From Paenibacillus beijingensis (GTDB taxonomy: Bacteria > Bacillota > Bacilli > Paenibacillales > Paenibacillaceae): a stretch of 64,000 bases of DNA. The notes beneath the pieces were generated by a model that was not told the DNA's origin, did no database searches, and saw nothing but the letters and a program-made list of their open reading frames with translations. Position numbers and translations under genes: made by a program. This document shows, piece by piece, positions 50,885 through 59,713 of the stretch (position 1 is its first letter; each line of letters begins with the position of its first letter). The stretch is from the NCBI RefSeq assembly GCF_000961095.1, contig NZ_CP011058.1:2218501-2282500 (forward strand), given 5' to 3'.

Positions 50885-52264
50885 TTATTTCCCTAAACAG
50901 AACTGGGAAAAAATTTGATCGATCAGCGATTCCCCGACGGAATCGCCGATCACTTCGCCGAGCAGCTCCCACGATGTGCGCACATCGATCTGCACGAGAT
51001 CGATCGGAATGCCTGCATCCGTCGCCGCGATCGCATCCTCCAGCGCATCCGCCGCCCGTTTCAGCAGCGAAATATGACGGACGTTGCTCACATAGGTCGG
51101 ATCCCCGCTTTCAATCCTGCCTTCGAAAAACATCCCGCTGATGACACGTTCCAGCTCACCCAGCCCCTGCTCCTGCGCAACCGACATCCGGACGATGCGC
51201 TCCGCGGAAACGGCAGCCTCCAGCTCGCTCATTTCCAGCTTGCCGGGAAGATCGCTCTTGTTGACGAGAATAATGAAGGAACGGCCGTCAAGCTTCGACA
51301 GCAGCTCACGCTCATCTTGATGCAGCTCTTCATTGTTGTTCAGCACGAACAGGATCAAGTCCGCCTCTTCCAGCGCCGTGCGGGAGCGTTCCACGCCGAT
51401 ACGTTCCACCACGTCCACCGTTTCGCGAATGCCGGCGGTATCAAGCAGACGGAGCGGAATGCCGCCGAGCGTCACATATTCCTCGATGACGTCCCGGGTC
51501 GTACCCGGTATGTCCGTCACGATCGCCTTGCTCTCCTGCGCAAGCGCATTGAGCAGCGACGACTTGCCGACATTCGGCCGGCCGACGATCGCGGTCGTAA
51601 TGCCCTCCCGTAATATTTTGCCTTCGCTCGCCGTTTTTAACAAACGACCGATTTCTTCCTTCGCCTCGCCGCTCCGCTCCCGGATGAAGGAGCTTGTCAT
51701 CTCGGCGACGTCATGCTCGGGGTAATCGATGTTGACTTCAATATGGGCAAGCAGCTCCACCAATGAATGCCGGAGCGCTTTAATGCGCTTCGAGAGCGAT
51801 CCTTCCACCTGTTTGAGCGCAACCGAGTATGCGCGGTCGGACTTGGACCGGATCAGATCGATAACCGCCTCCGCCTGGGCCAAATCAATCCGCCCGTTCA
51901 AGAAAGCACGCTTCGTGAACTCGCCCGGATCGGCCAAACGGATTCCTTCCTGACGAAGCAGCAGCTCCAGCACTTTCTTGACCGCGATATAGCCGCCGTG
52001 CGCTCCGATCTCCACCACATCTTCGGCCGTAAATGAACGCGGTCCGCGCATAATGGTGAGCAGTACTTCCTCCACCGTTTCTCCGCTTGCGGGATCGACA
52101 ATATGGCCGTAATGAACGGTGTGCGTATCCGCTTCAGGAAGCCGGATGCGGCCCCGGAACACGCGATCCGCCCCCCGGATGGCATCGGGTCCGCTGACCC
52201 GGATGACGGCAATGCCGCCTTCGCCCACCGCCGTGGAGATGGCGGCTATCGTATCGTTTATCAT
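50885..52264 (-). CDS. mnmE: tRNA modification GTPase MnmE
   Basis: A 459-residue protein. An N-terminal tetrahydrofolate-binding domain (GGIAVIRVSGPDAI, LPGSFTK-type segment DPGEFTKRAFLNGRIDLAQAEAV) is followed by an inserted G domain with GRPNVGKSSLLNAL, DIPGTTRD, DTAGIRET and NKSD. The C-terminal motif FCLGK carries the catalytic Cys. Partner of MnmG in cmnm5U formation. ATG with GGGAGG 9 nt upstream; the gap to mnmG is 123 bp. Confidence 0.97.
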   Translation of the reverse strand: MINDTIAAISTAVGEGGIAVIRVSGPDAIRGADRVFRGRIRLPEADTHTVHYGHIVDPASGETVEEVLLTIMRGPRSFTAEDVVEIGAHGGYIAVKKVLELLLRQEGIRLADPGEFTKRAFLNGRIDLAQAEAVIDLIRSKSDRAYSVALKQVEGSLSKRIKALRHSLVELLAHIEVNIDYPEHDVAEMTSSFIRERSGEAKEEIGRLLKTASEGKILREGITTAIVGRPNVGKSSLLNALAQESKAIVTDIPGTTRDVIEEYVTLGGIPLRLLDTAGIRETVDVVERIGVERSRTALEEADLILFVLNNNEELHQDERELLSKLDGRSFIILVNKSDLPGKLEMSELEAAVSAERIVRMSVAQEQGLGELERVISGMFFEGRIESGDPTYVSNVRHISLLKRAADALEDAIAATDAGIPIDLVQIDVRTSWELLGEVIGDSVGESLIDQIFSQFCLGK

Positions 52265-52353
52265 CGCTGAATGCCTCCCGCTATTTCAAGCCCTCCCAGC
52301 ATTAAAAAGAGCAATGACCGCCAAGAGCCATTGCTGCCGATAAAGGACGATGA

Positions 52354-52977
52354 TTACTTTAATGTGACGACGACGCGCCGGTTCGGCTCGTCGCCTTTGC
52401 TGTATGTTTTGACTTTAGGGTGATTTTGCAGCTGCGCATGAATCACCTTCCGCTCCTGGGCGGACATCGCCTCGAGCACCACTTCCTTGCCGGTACGGAT
52501 CACTCTGCCCGCAATCCGGTGAGAAAGTTCGGCAAGCGTCTGGCGGCGGCGCTCGCGAAAATCCTCCGCATCAAGAATAATTCGAAGACGGGAATCCGAG
52601 TAACGGTTGGCCACGATATTGGCCAAATATTGAAGCGCGTCAAGCGCCGCTCCGCGGCGGCCGATCATCTTGCCGATCTTATCGCCCGACAGGAGGAGCA
52701 GCTGCCCTTCCCGGCTCTTGCGCAGCTCCACCTGAACGGTAATGCCCATCGCTTCGGCCACGCGCAGCAGAAATTGCTGCGCTTCTTCCAGCGCATCCGG
52801 CGGCTGCGGCAGCAGCTCCATCTCCACCGTAGCCTTCCGGACGCCGAACAAGCCGAACAACCCTTTGGACGGCTGCTCGAGAACCGACATTTTCACCCGG
52901 TCCTCGCTTGTCCCAAGCTGAGCCAGTCCGGTACGCACCGCATCTTCGACCGTTTTTCCTGATGCGACGATTCTCAT
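52354..52977 (-). CDS. khpB: RNA-binding protein KhpB/Jag (SpoIIIJ-associated)
   Basis: A 207-residue protein. The N-terminal Jag domain is visible as MRIVASGKTVEDAVRTGLAQLG and QPSKGLFGLFGVRKATVEM. It is followed by a KH domain with the GDKIGKMIGRRGAALDAL motif and a C-terminal R3H domain (DAEDFRERRRQTL, MSAQERKVIHAQL). Binds RNA with KhpA and influences cell elongation in related Gram-positives. The start overlaps the yidC stop codon as ATGA. Confidence 0.95.
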   Translation of the reverse strand: MRIVASGKTVEDAVRTGLAQLGTSEDRVKMSVLEQPSKGLFGLFGVRKATVEMELLPQPPDALEEAQQFLLRVAEAMGITVQVELRKSREGQLLLLSGDKIGKMIGRRGAALDALQYLANIVANRYSDSRLRIILDAEDFRERRRQTLAELSHRIAGRVIRTGKEVVLEAMSAQERKVIHAQLQNHPKVKTYSKGDEPNRRVVVTLK

Positions 52978-53765
52978 TTCGCAGGCACACTCTCCTTACC
53001 CTTGGATGAATTGCGCACGTATAAGAAATAGTTTTGAACGATCGTATACACGTTCGTGTAAATCCAGTACAGCGGCAGCGCCGACGGGAAGCTCCAAGCC
53101 ATGACGAGAATGAGCACCGGGAAAATGATCATGATGCTGTTCATCGCCGCCATCTGCGGATTGTTCATCGTTGTATTCTGCATCATTTTCGACTGGATAT
53201 AAGTCGTGATCGCCGCAATGAACGGCAAAATGTGATAATGATCCGGTTCCCCGAGCTGCATCCACAAAAAGGTATGCTGCTTAATATCACTACTATAATA
53301 AATGGAGTTATAAAGCGCGATAAAAATCGGCATCTGGACCAGCAGCGGCAAACATCCGGCAAGCGGGTTCACCTTGTTCTGCTGAAACAGCTTCATCGTC
53401 TCTTCCTGCTGCTTTTGCGGATTGTCCTTATGCTTCTGCTTGATCTTCGCCAGTTCGGGCTGAAGCGCCTGCATCGCCTTGGAGCTGCGGTACTGCTTGA
53501 TCGTCAACGGCAGGATGAGCGTCCGCACGATAATTACCATGACCAGAATGGCCAGACCGTATTCGCCATTGAACCAAGATGCAAATGTGTCAAGTAAAAG
53601 CGCGAACCAGTATACTACGTTTTTCTCCCAGAAGTTCCCCTTGAGCAGATCTTCTGTAGTCATCGTATGTTCGTTGGTCGGCATGCATCCGGACAGGACG
53701 GCCGCCATTAACACCATCGAAATTAAAACAAGCCATTTTCGTTTTGTAATCCGGGACAACAACAT
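52974..53765 (-). CDS. yidC: Membrane protein insertase YidC (SpoIIIJ/OxaA)
   Basis: A 263-residue lipoprotein insertase. A signal peptide with lipobox LSGC (Cys near residue 27) is followed by the five-helix YidC/Oxa1 core. KMKQ-type pattern: TLILPLTIKQYRSSKAMQALQPELAKIKQKH with the hydrophilic-groove Arg (VIIVRTLILPL), then NPLAGCLPLLVQMPIFIALYNSI and FPSALPLYWIYTNVYTIVQ. ATG at 53765 with AGAGGAG 6 nt upstream. Inserts membrane proteins with or without SecYEG; the SpoIIIJ paralogue is needed for forespore development in B. subtilis. Confidence 0.96.
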   Translation of the reverse strand: MLLSRITKRKWLVLISMVLMAAVLSGCMPTNEHTMTTEDLLKGNFWEKNVVYWFALLLDTFASWFNGEYGLAILVMVIIVRTLILPLTIKQYRSSKAMQALQPELAKIKQKHKDNPQKQQEETMKLFQQNKVNPLAGCLPLLVQMPIFIALYNSIYYSSDIKQHTFLWMQLGEPDHYHILPFIAAITTYIQSKMMQNTTMNNPQMAAMNSIMIIFPVLILVMAWSFPSALPLYWIYTNVYTIVQNYFLYVRNSSKGKESVPAK

Positions 53766-53884
53766 GTAAAACTCCTCTCTGAGAGCCATCGCATTTCAAA
53801 CTAAACTATACCATAATTTGTACAGCAAAGAAACAGCCGCGGAAAAGCCGGTAACCGCTTTCGCAGCTGCCGCGTTCCGGACTG

Positions 53885-54232
53885 TTACGTATGGGGCCTC
53901 AGCAGCCCCGCTTTTTTCAGCACATGGAACAGACTGCGTTCCAGCTCTTTATGTTTCATGCCGACGGCCGGCTTGCGCACGATAAGCACAAAATCGACCT
54001 GCGGCATGATCCGGTCCGCCTGCAGCCGCACGATTTCTTTGACGACTCGGCGCATCCGGTTGCGGACGACCGCGTTTCCGATTTTTTTGCTGGCGGAGAT
54101 CCCCATTCGAAAAGGAGTCGCCGCCGGCTGGCGCGACCAATAAACGACAAATTGGCCGTTGGCGAACGATTTGCCGCCGCGGTAGACGCGGCTGAAATCG
54201 TCGCGGTTGCGTAAACGTAGCTTTCTATGCAC
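53885..54232 (-). CDS. rnpA: Ribonuclease P protein component
   Basis: A 115-residue basic protein from a GTG start (54232): HRKLRLRNRDDFSRVYRGG, then the RNR signature KKIGNAVVRNRMRRVVKEIVRL. It aids the RNase P RNA in maturing tRNA 5' ends. A second possible GTG start lies five codons upstream (54247); homologue N-termini favour the shorter form. It follows rpmH by about 125 bp with a terminator-like hairpin between. Confidence 0.95.
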   Translation of the reverse strand: MHRKLRLRNRDDFSRVYRGGKSFANGQFVVYWSRQPAATPFRMGISASKKIGNAVVRNRMRRVVKEIVRLQADRIMPQVDFVLIVRKPAVGMKHKELERSLFHVLKKAGLLRPHT

Positions 54233-54324
54233 CGTAAGATCGACCACCGTTATTCTTCTTCTACCATTATAGCCATGTCCGGCGGCCCGCATAACGGATC
54301 CCGCCCGTAAAACGCATCCAGACA

Positions 54325-54352
54325 GAAAAAAAGACCACCTTACGTGGTCTTA
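54325..54352 (-). terminator. Terminator/attenuator between rpmH and rnpA
   Basis: On the minus strand AAGACCAC-GTAAG-GTGGTCTT is followed by TTTTTC. It begins 5 bp after the rpmH stop codon. Partial read-through would set rpmH above rnpA expression. Confidence 0.85.
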
Positions 54353-54356
54353 AGCC

Positions 54357-54491
54357 TTAAGCGCTCAGTACTTTTCTTCCTTTTTGACGGCGGGCAGCCA
54401 GCACTTTGCGGCCATTTTTCGAGCTCATCCGTTTACGGAAGCCGTGAACCTTTTTACGTTTGCTAACGTTCGGTTTGAAAGTCGGTCTCAT
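54357..54491 (-). CDS. rpmH: 50S ribosomal protein L34
   Basis: A 44-residue, very basic protein: MRPTFKPNVSKRKKVHGFRK, then RMSSKNGRKVLAARRQKGRK, the standard L34 sequence. GGAGGTG lies about 10 nt before the ATG. First leftward gene from oriC, with a near-consensus promoter 140 bp upstream. Confidence 0.98.
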   Translation of the reverse strand: MRPTFKPNVSKRKKVHGFRKRMSSKNGRKVLAARRQKGRKVLSA

Positions 54492-54630
54492 TGTCGTTGC
54501 ACCTCCTATATCGATCCTTAATCCGTCCTGATACGGCGCTTTCCGCAGCTTTCGCGGTTCGCCGGGACGACTCAGCCAGAGTTTATCCATCAATTGATAC
54601 GCGAAGTCACGTTAAAAAACGCCTTTTCCC

Positions 54631-54659
54631 ATTTAACCACGGGAGCCGCCAAAAGTCAA
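54631..54659 (-). promoter_or_regulatory. SigA promoter of rpmH
   Basis: Minus strand: TTGACT (54659-54654), a 17-bp spacer, then TTAAAT (54636-54631). It reads leftward away from oriC toward rpmH-rnpA. Confidence 0.7.
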
Positions 54660-54668
54660 CCAAACCGC

Positions 54669-54905
54669 CTTATCTTCTTCCTGCGTTCCTCCCTCTTTTT
54701 GCCCCTCCTTTGTTCCATGACATATCCTCCCTCTTTTTTTGTACTTCCCTCTTTAATAATTTAGAAGCTTCTTCTTCTCCGGTTACGCCCCCCGGCCCGC
54801 TTGGCCGCCGGTACGAAGCTTGCGCCCATCCTCTTCATTTACTTCCTCTTTTACCTCTCAGTTACCCTTCGCATCTATTACCTCCTTACCGTCCCTTCTT
54901 CTTTT
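54669..54905. other. Pyrimidine-rich tract on the plus strand left of oriC
   Basis: About 240 bp in which the plus strand is dominated by C and T, including two near-copies of TCCTCCCTCTTTTT at 54687-54700 and 54725-54738. No gene is supported here. Such strand-asymmetric tracts can adopt unusual structures; its role is unknown. Confidence 0.6.
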
Positions 54906-54923
54906 TTGCTGCCAAAAGCTCCA

Positions 54924-55420
54924 TGTGAAGTTATCCCCTTCCCTTTTGTGCACCGTTCCCGGATTTCATCCCGCTGTGGGAAACTTCCATTCTTCCTCTT
55001 TCGCGTGTGGATAACCGTTAAATACTGCCGAATGCCGCAAAAATTAGTAACATGTGAATAAATTTTTCTGAAAATTGGCGAACGATGTCGAAATCTTAAC
55101 ACTCTATTAACAATATCTTGTGCTATGGATAACATTTATACACAACTTGTTGAAGGTGTGGATAAAAAACGACTATCCGTTGAAATAAAAGGCTTCTTTT
55201 GCTATGATAGATTTGTTTTTTGGTGTGGATGACCTGCCGGTCGTCCTTTATTTATCAACATGCTGTGGATAACATTGTGAACAATTTCATCCCCCTATTG
55301 ATAGTCAGCGTTAACTCACCCCTTTATAATGTGGATGATATCGTGACTGACACCTATAGATTCGACATTTTTTCGCACAGCCGCGCCAATAATTGGCGAT
55401 AGGGATAGGAGTGACCGTCT
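54924..55420. other. oriC: oriC, DnaA-box cluster upstream of dnaA
   Basis: Multiple DnaA boxes are seen. Exact TGTGGATAA occurs at 55006-55014, 55157-55165 and 55264-55272. Others are TATGGATAA at 55124, TTATACACA at 55136, TGTGGATGA at 55224 and 55330, and TTATCAACA at 55252. The stretch is AT-rich. A TATAAT at 55325-55330 is a possible dnaA -10 element, and its last base begins the 55330 box, suggesting DnaA autoregulation. Spo0A-box matches TGTCGAA (55086-55092) and TTCGACA (55361-55367) also occur. Together with the cluster after dnaA this gives the bipartite Bacillus-type origin. Confidence 0.9.
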
Positions 55421-56773
55421 GTGGACAGCCATACCCATGATCTGTGGCAGCAAGTGCTGTCGATCATCCAAACAAAATTAAGCAAACCCAGCTTCGACAC
55501 CTGGTTTAAGGCGACGAAAGCGTCATTCGCGGATGATTCGCTGCTTGTAGTCACAGCTCCGACGACGTTCGCCGTCGAATGGCTGGAAAGCCGCTATACG
55601 AAGCTGGTTCGCTCAACGGTATTCGATTATTTGGGACGAACCGTCGATATTAAATTCGTTATCGAAGAGAACCGGCCGCCCGAACCGGCAGCACCGATGC
55701 CTACAGTCATCGTGCCGACTCAGGCGGCACAGGAAGAGCCGTTCTCTCATATGCTCAATCCCAAATACGTGTTCGACACGTTCGTTATCGGCGCCAACAA
55801 CCGCTTCGCCCACGCCGCTTCGCTGGCCGTGGCCGAAGCGCCGGCCAAAGCGTACAACCCGCTGTTTCTGTACGGCGGCGTCGGACTCGGCAAGACGCAT
55901 CTGATGCATGCGATCGGCCATTATATATTGGAGCATAATCCGAGCACGAAAGTGATGTACATTTCATCCGAGAAATTTACGAACGAATTCATCAATGCGA
56001 TCCGGGACAACCGCGGCGAAAGCTTCCGCAACAAGTACCGGAACATTGACGTGCTGCTCATTGACGATATCCAGTTTTTGGCCGGGAAGGACGGGACGCA
56101 GGAGGAATTTTTCCATACGTTCAACGCGCTTCACGAAGAACGGAAGCAGATCGTCATCTCCAGCGACCGTACGCCGAAGGAAATACCGACGCTCGAAGAG
56201 CGGCTGCGCTCGCGCTTCGAATGGGGACTGATTACCGATATCCAGCCGCCGGATCTGGAGACGCGAATCGCGATTTTGCGCAAGAAGGCAAAAGCGGAGA
56301 ACCTTGACATTCCGAACGAAGCGATGGCTTATATCGCGAACCAGATCGATACGAACATCCGTGAGCTGGAGGGCGCATTGATCCGCGTCGTCGCGTATTC
56401 GTCGCTCATCAACGAGGACATTTCCGCGCATTTGGCGGCAGAAGCGCTGAAGGACATCATTCCGTCGAGCCGTCCGAAAATGATTACGATTCAAGATATT
56501 CAGCAGAAGGTGGGCGAATTTTACGGGCTCCGGCTCGACGAGTTCAAAGCCCGCAAGCGGACGAAGGCCGTCGCTTATCCGCGGCAGATCGCAATGTATT
56601 TGTCCCGGGAGCTGACCGATTATTCGCTTCCGAAGATCGGCGAGGCATTCGGAGGACGCGACCATACGACGGTCATCCATGCGCACGAGAAAATAACTCA
56701 GCAGCTCAAGATCGACCAGGATTTGTTCAAGATCATTCAGAATCTGACCGATAAAGTAAAAAATCATACGTGA
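55421..56773 (+). CDS. dnaA: Chromosomal replication initiator DnaA
   Basis: A 450-residue AAA+ initiator starting from GTG, with AGGAGTG about 10 nt upstream. Domain I begins LWQQVLSIIQTKLSKPSFDTWF; domain II is a short proline-rich linker. Domain III has Walker A FLYGGVGLGKTHLMHAI, Walker B DVLLIDDIQFLAGKD and the arginine finger in RLRSRFEWGL. Domain IV has the box-recognition signature FGGRDHTTVIHAHEKI. Binds the boxes on both sides of its gene to open oriC. Confidence 0.99.
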   Translation: MDSHTHDLWQQVLSIIQTKLSKPSFDTWFKATKASFADDSLLVVTAPTTFAVEWLESRYTKLVRSTVFDYLGRTVDIKFVIEENRPPEPAAPMPTVIVPTQAAQEEPFSHMLNPKYVFDTFVIGANNRFAHAASLAVAEAPAKAYNPLFLYGGVGLGKTHLMHAIGHYILEHNPSTKVMYISSEKFTNEFINAIRDNRGESFRNKYRNIDVLLIDDIQFLAGKDGTQEEFFHTFNALHEERKQIVISSDRTPKEIPTLEERLRSRFEWGLITDIQPPDLETRIAILRKKAKAENLDIPNEAMAYIANQIDTNIRELEGALIRVVAYSSLINEDISAHLAAEALKDIIPSSRPKMITIQDIQQKVGEFYGLRLDEFKARKRTKAVAYPRQIAMYLSRELTDYSLPKIGEAFGGRDHTTVIHAHEKITQQLKIDQDLFKIIQNLTDKVKNHT

Positions 56774-56979
56774 ACAACCAACAAGCCTATGCACACGCTA
56801 TGCACATGTGGATAGGCTTGCTTTATCGTTGTTTAGCGGACTTATCCACATATCCAGGCCTCCTACGGCTACTACTACTGTTTTTTAAAAGATTTTAAAG
56901 ATCATCATCTATTAAACGCTGAACGCGTTTCTTAGCTTCGCTAATCTGTCCCGACATCCAAACTTCTAGGAGTGAGCGT
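56774..56979. other. oriC: oriC unwinding region (incC-like) between dnaA and dnaN
   Basis: DnaA boxes TGTGGATAG (56807-56815) and exact TTATCCACA (56842-56850) are followed by a GC-rich segment (CCAGGCCTCC), then CTA-CTA-CTA-CTG (56869-56880) and an AT-rich run TTTTTTAAAAGATTTTAAAG. This order (box, GC cluster, DnaA-trios, AT-rich DUE) matches the basal unwinding system defined in B. subtilis. An inverted repeat AAGCCTAT/ATAGGCTT (about 56784-56818) overlaps the first boxes and could terminate dnaA. Confidence 0.85.
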
Positions 56980-58122
56980 ATGAAACTTAGCATATCCAAA
57001 CACGAACTGAACGAAGCGATCCAGCAGGTGGCCAAGGCGGCATCATCGAGACCCGCGATCCCGATTCTCGGCGGCATCAAAATTGACGTCACCCATCAAG
57101 GCGTAACCTTGACGGCCAGCGATACCGATATATCGATCCAAAGCTTTATTCCGGTTGAAAATGACGAGCATGTCATTGCAAAAGTCGACAAACCGGGCAG
57201 CGTCGTTATGCCTTCCAAATTTTTTGTTGAAATGATCCGGAAGCTGCCGGCCGACACGATCGAAATCGAAGTCGGCGATTCGTATCAGGCGATGATCCGC
57301 TCCGGCTCCACCGATATCCAAATGGTCGGAATGGATCCGGAGGAATTCCCCGTGCTGCCTGCGGTCGAAGAGAGCGAAGTGCTGCAAATTCCCGGTGATC
57401 TGCTGAAAGCGATGATCCGCCAAACGGTATTTTCCGCCTCCACCAGCGAACAGACGCCGGTGCTGACCGGCGTGCTCTGGAATTTGCAGGACGGACTTAT
57501 TAAATTTGTGGCGACCGACCGTCACCGTCTGGCCAGCCGCACCGCCAAAGTCGACACCGCGCCGGAATACCGGTTCACCAATGTTGTCATTGCGGCCAAA
57601 ACGCTGGTTGAGCTTTCCAAGCTCATCCCGGACGGATCGGCACTGGTCGAAGTCGTCGTCGCCAGCAACCAGGTGCTGTTTCGGATCGGTACGCTGCTCT
57701 TTTTCAGCCGTATCCTGGACGGAACTTATCCTGATACTTCCAAGATTATTCCGCAATCGTTCAAAACAGAACTCGTACTTGATACGCGCAAGCTGACCGA
57801 TGCGATCGACCGCGCTTATTTGATGTCGCGCGAGGAGAAAACGAACATTGTGAGGCTCATGACGCTCGATAACAGTATGATCGAAGTGTCGTCGAGTTCT
57901 TCAGAGCTCGGCAAAGTGACGGAACAGCTGGAAGCCGCCTCGCTCGAAGGCGAGCCGCTGCGCATCGCGTTCAATTCCAAATATATGCTCGATACGCTCA
58001 AAGTCATCGACAGCGAGCAAATCATCATTTCGTTCACCGGCGCGATGAGTCCGATCATCATCAAACCGACCGATCATGCCAACAGTTTGTACATCATTTT
58101 GCCGTACCGCACGACCAACTAG
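56980..58122 (+). CDS. dnaN: DNA polymerase III beta subunit (sliding clamp)
   Basis: A 380-residue clamp of three similar domains. It begins MKLSISKHELNEAIQQVAKA; other landmarks are KFFVEMIRKLPADTIEIEV, VLTGVLWNLQDGLIKFVATDRHRLA and the C-terminal ILPYRTTN. Dimerises around DNA and tethers the polymerase and other clamp-binding proteins. RBS AGGAGTG 6-8 nt before the ATG. It follows the unwinding region, 206 bp after dnaA. Confidence 0.99.
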   Translation: MKLSISKHELNEAIQQVAKAASSRPAIPILGGIKIDVTHQGVTLTASDTDISIQSFIPVENDEHVIAKVDKPGSVVMPSKFFVEMIRKLPADTIEIEVGDSYQAMIRSGSTDIQMVGMDPEEFPVLPAVEESEVLQIPGDLLKAMIRQTVFSASTSEQTPVLTGVLWNLQDGLIKFVATDRHRLASRTAKVDTAPEYRFTNVVIAAKTLVELSKLIPDGSALVEVVVASNQVLFRIGTLLFFSRILDGTYPDTSKIIPQSFKTELVLDTRKLTDAIDRAYLMSREEKTNIVRLMTLDNSMIEVSSSSSELGKVTEQLEAASLEGEPLRIAFNSKYMLDTLKVIDSEQIIISFTGAMSPIIIKPTDHANSLYIILPYRTTN

Positions 58123-58136
58123 AGCGTGCAGCAACG

Positions 58137-58176
58137 TTTCAGGGGGCGGGCATATCCGGCTCGTCCCCTTTTTGTC
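58137..58176 (+). terminator. Terminator after dnaN
   Basis: AGGGG and CCCCT arms with inner GCGGGC/GCTCG-type pairing form a GC-rich hairpin followed by TTTTTG, just downstream of the dnaN stop. Confidence 0.75.
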
Positions 58177-58219
58177 GGTTATAATATAAGCAAAAAGCAA
58201 TAAGAAGGGCGGTTCTGTG

Positions 58220-58435
58220 ATGAAACCGATCTCAATCAAGACCGAATATATTACGCTCGGACAGTTCCTCAAACTTTCCGACTGCATCGATTCCGGCGGT
58301 CAGGCCAAAATGTTCCTGCAGGAATATGCCGTTACCGTCAACGGCGAGCCCGACAACCGCAGAGGCCGCAAGCTTTACGACGGCGATAAAGTAAATGTTG
58401 AAGGGTTCGGTACGTTCCAGGTTCAGCGCGGCTGA
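58220..58435 (+). CDS. yaaA: S4 domain protein YaaA
   Basis: A 71-residue protein with one S4-type RNA-binding fold: ITLGQFLKLSDCIDSGGQAKMFL, then VTVNGEPDNRRGRKLYDGDKV. It matches YaaA, conserved between dnaN and recF in Bacillota. The ATG at 58220 directly follows an in-frame GTG; GGGCGG is upstream. Probably a ribosome-associated or assembly-linked role, inferred from the S4 fold. Confidence 0.93.
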   Translation: MKPISIKTEYITLGQFLKLSDCIDSGGQAKMFLQEYAVTVNGEPDNRRGRKLYDGDKVNVEGFGTFQVQRG

Positions 58436-58454
58436 CCCGGCTTTAAGGCCGAGT

Positions 58455-58490
58455 GTCCGCCTGTGGCGGACTGTCCATCGGTGACGGACA
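58455..58490 (+). promoter_or_regulatory. Tandem hairpins between yaaA and recF
   Basis: GTCCGCC-TGT-GGCGGAC (58455-58471) is immediately followed by TGTCC-loop-GGACA (58472-58490). The first stem has a 3-nt loop and no following T run. They could attenuate or stabilise the recF message. Confidence 0.5.
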
Positions 58491-58560
58491 CAGGGGACGA
58501 TGGGATTTATTGGCGTCCAGGCAGCACGAATGCATGCAGTAGAAACCGGGAGGCTTCGGC

Positions 58561-59670
58561 GTGTTTTTAAAAGCAATCAGTTTGACGAATTACCGCAACT
58601 ACGAACGCCTGGAGCTGAGCACCGACAAGCGGGTCAACCTGTTTATCGGGCCTAATGCGCAGGGGAAAACCAATTTGCTGGAAGCGATCTTTGTGTTGGC
58701 GTTGACCAAGTCGCACCGCACCTCCAAAGATAAGGAGCTGATCGGCTGGCAGGCGCCGGAGGCGGCCATCCACGGCGTTGCGGAGAAGCGCTACGGCGAT
58801 GTGACACTCGATCTGCTCTTCTCCGGCCAAGGCAAGAAGGCGAAGATCAACGGCCTTGAGCAGCGCAAGCTGAGCGGATTTATCGGCACGCTCAACGTGG
58901 TCATGTTCGCGCCGGAAGATTTGGAGATCGTGAAGGGGACGCCGGGCGTGCGCCGCCGGTTTCTGGATATGGAAATCGGACAGGTGCAGCCCGGTTATTT
59001 GCATACGCTGCAGCAGTATCACAAAGTGCTCGTGCAGCGCAACAACTACCTCAAGTCGGCGCCGCCTTCGGGGCTGCAGGCCGATCTGCTGGAAGTATGG
59101 AATATGCAGCTTGCGGAGCACGGTGTTAAAATTATGAAAAAAAGGAAACACTTCATACAGAAGCTGCAAACGTGGGCGGCAAGCATTCACGCGGGCATTA
59201 CGGCGGGCGGCGAGGAGCTGACCGTCGAATACCGTCCTTCCTTCGAAATTGACGCCTCGGAAGAAGAATCTGTTTTATTCGATCAATTTATGATAAAGTT
59301 ATCACAGGTAAAAGATCAGGAATTCCGCAGAGGGATGACGATGGTTGGCCCCCACCGCGACGATATGAGCTTTCATATCAACGGCAAGGAGGCCCATGTG
59401 TTCGGATCTCAAGGGCAGCAGCGGACGACGGCTCTGTCTTTGAAGCTTGCGGAAATCGAACTGATACGGGAAGAGATCGGGGAGTACCCGCTGCTTCTGC
59501 TCGACGACGTGCTGTCGGAACTGGACCAATACCGGCAAACGCAGCTGATCGAGACGTTCCAGGGCAAGGTACAGACGTTTATTACGGCGACCGGTCTTGA
59601 AAGCGTCAATGTCAGCCGGCTCGAGGATGCCGGTATTTATCACGTGAGCGGCGGCCGGGTGAGTGAGTAG
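58561..59670 (+). CDS. recF: DNA replication/repair protein RecF
   Basis: A 369-residue SMC-like ATPase. It starts from GTG (GGGAGG 8 nt upstream) with FLKAISLTNYRNYERLEL, Walker A NLFIGPNAQGKTNLLEAI and EDLEIVKGTPGVRRRFLD. The ABC signature region is in GSQGQQRTTALSLKLAEIEL, and Walker B with D-loop in LLLLDDVLSELDQYRQ. Loads RecA at gaps. The remB reading frame begins at its 3' end. Confidence 0.97.
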   Translation: MFLKAISLTNYRNYERLELSTDKRVNLFIGPNAQGKTNLLEAIFVLALTKSHRTSKDKELIGWQAPEAAIHGVAEKRYGDVTLDLLFSGQGKKAKINGLEQRKLSGFIGTLNVVMFAPEDLEIVKGTPGVRRRFLDMEIGQVQPGYLHTLQQYHKVLVQRNNYLKSAPPSGLQADLLEVWNMQLAEHGVKIMKKRKHFIQKLQTWAASIHAGITAGGEELTVEYRPSFEIDASEEESVLFDQFMIKLSQVKDQEFRRGMTMVGPHRDDMSFHINGKEAHVFGSQGQQRTTALSLKLAEIELIREEIGEYPLLLLDDVLSELDQYRQTQLIETFQGKVQTFITATGLESVNVSRLEDAGIYHVSGGRVSE

Positions 59671-59713
59671 CTTCCCGGCTTTCAAGCCGTGCCATGAACA
59701 GGAGGCGGAAGTC

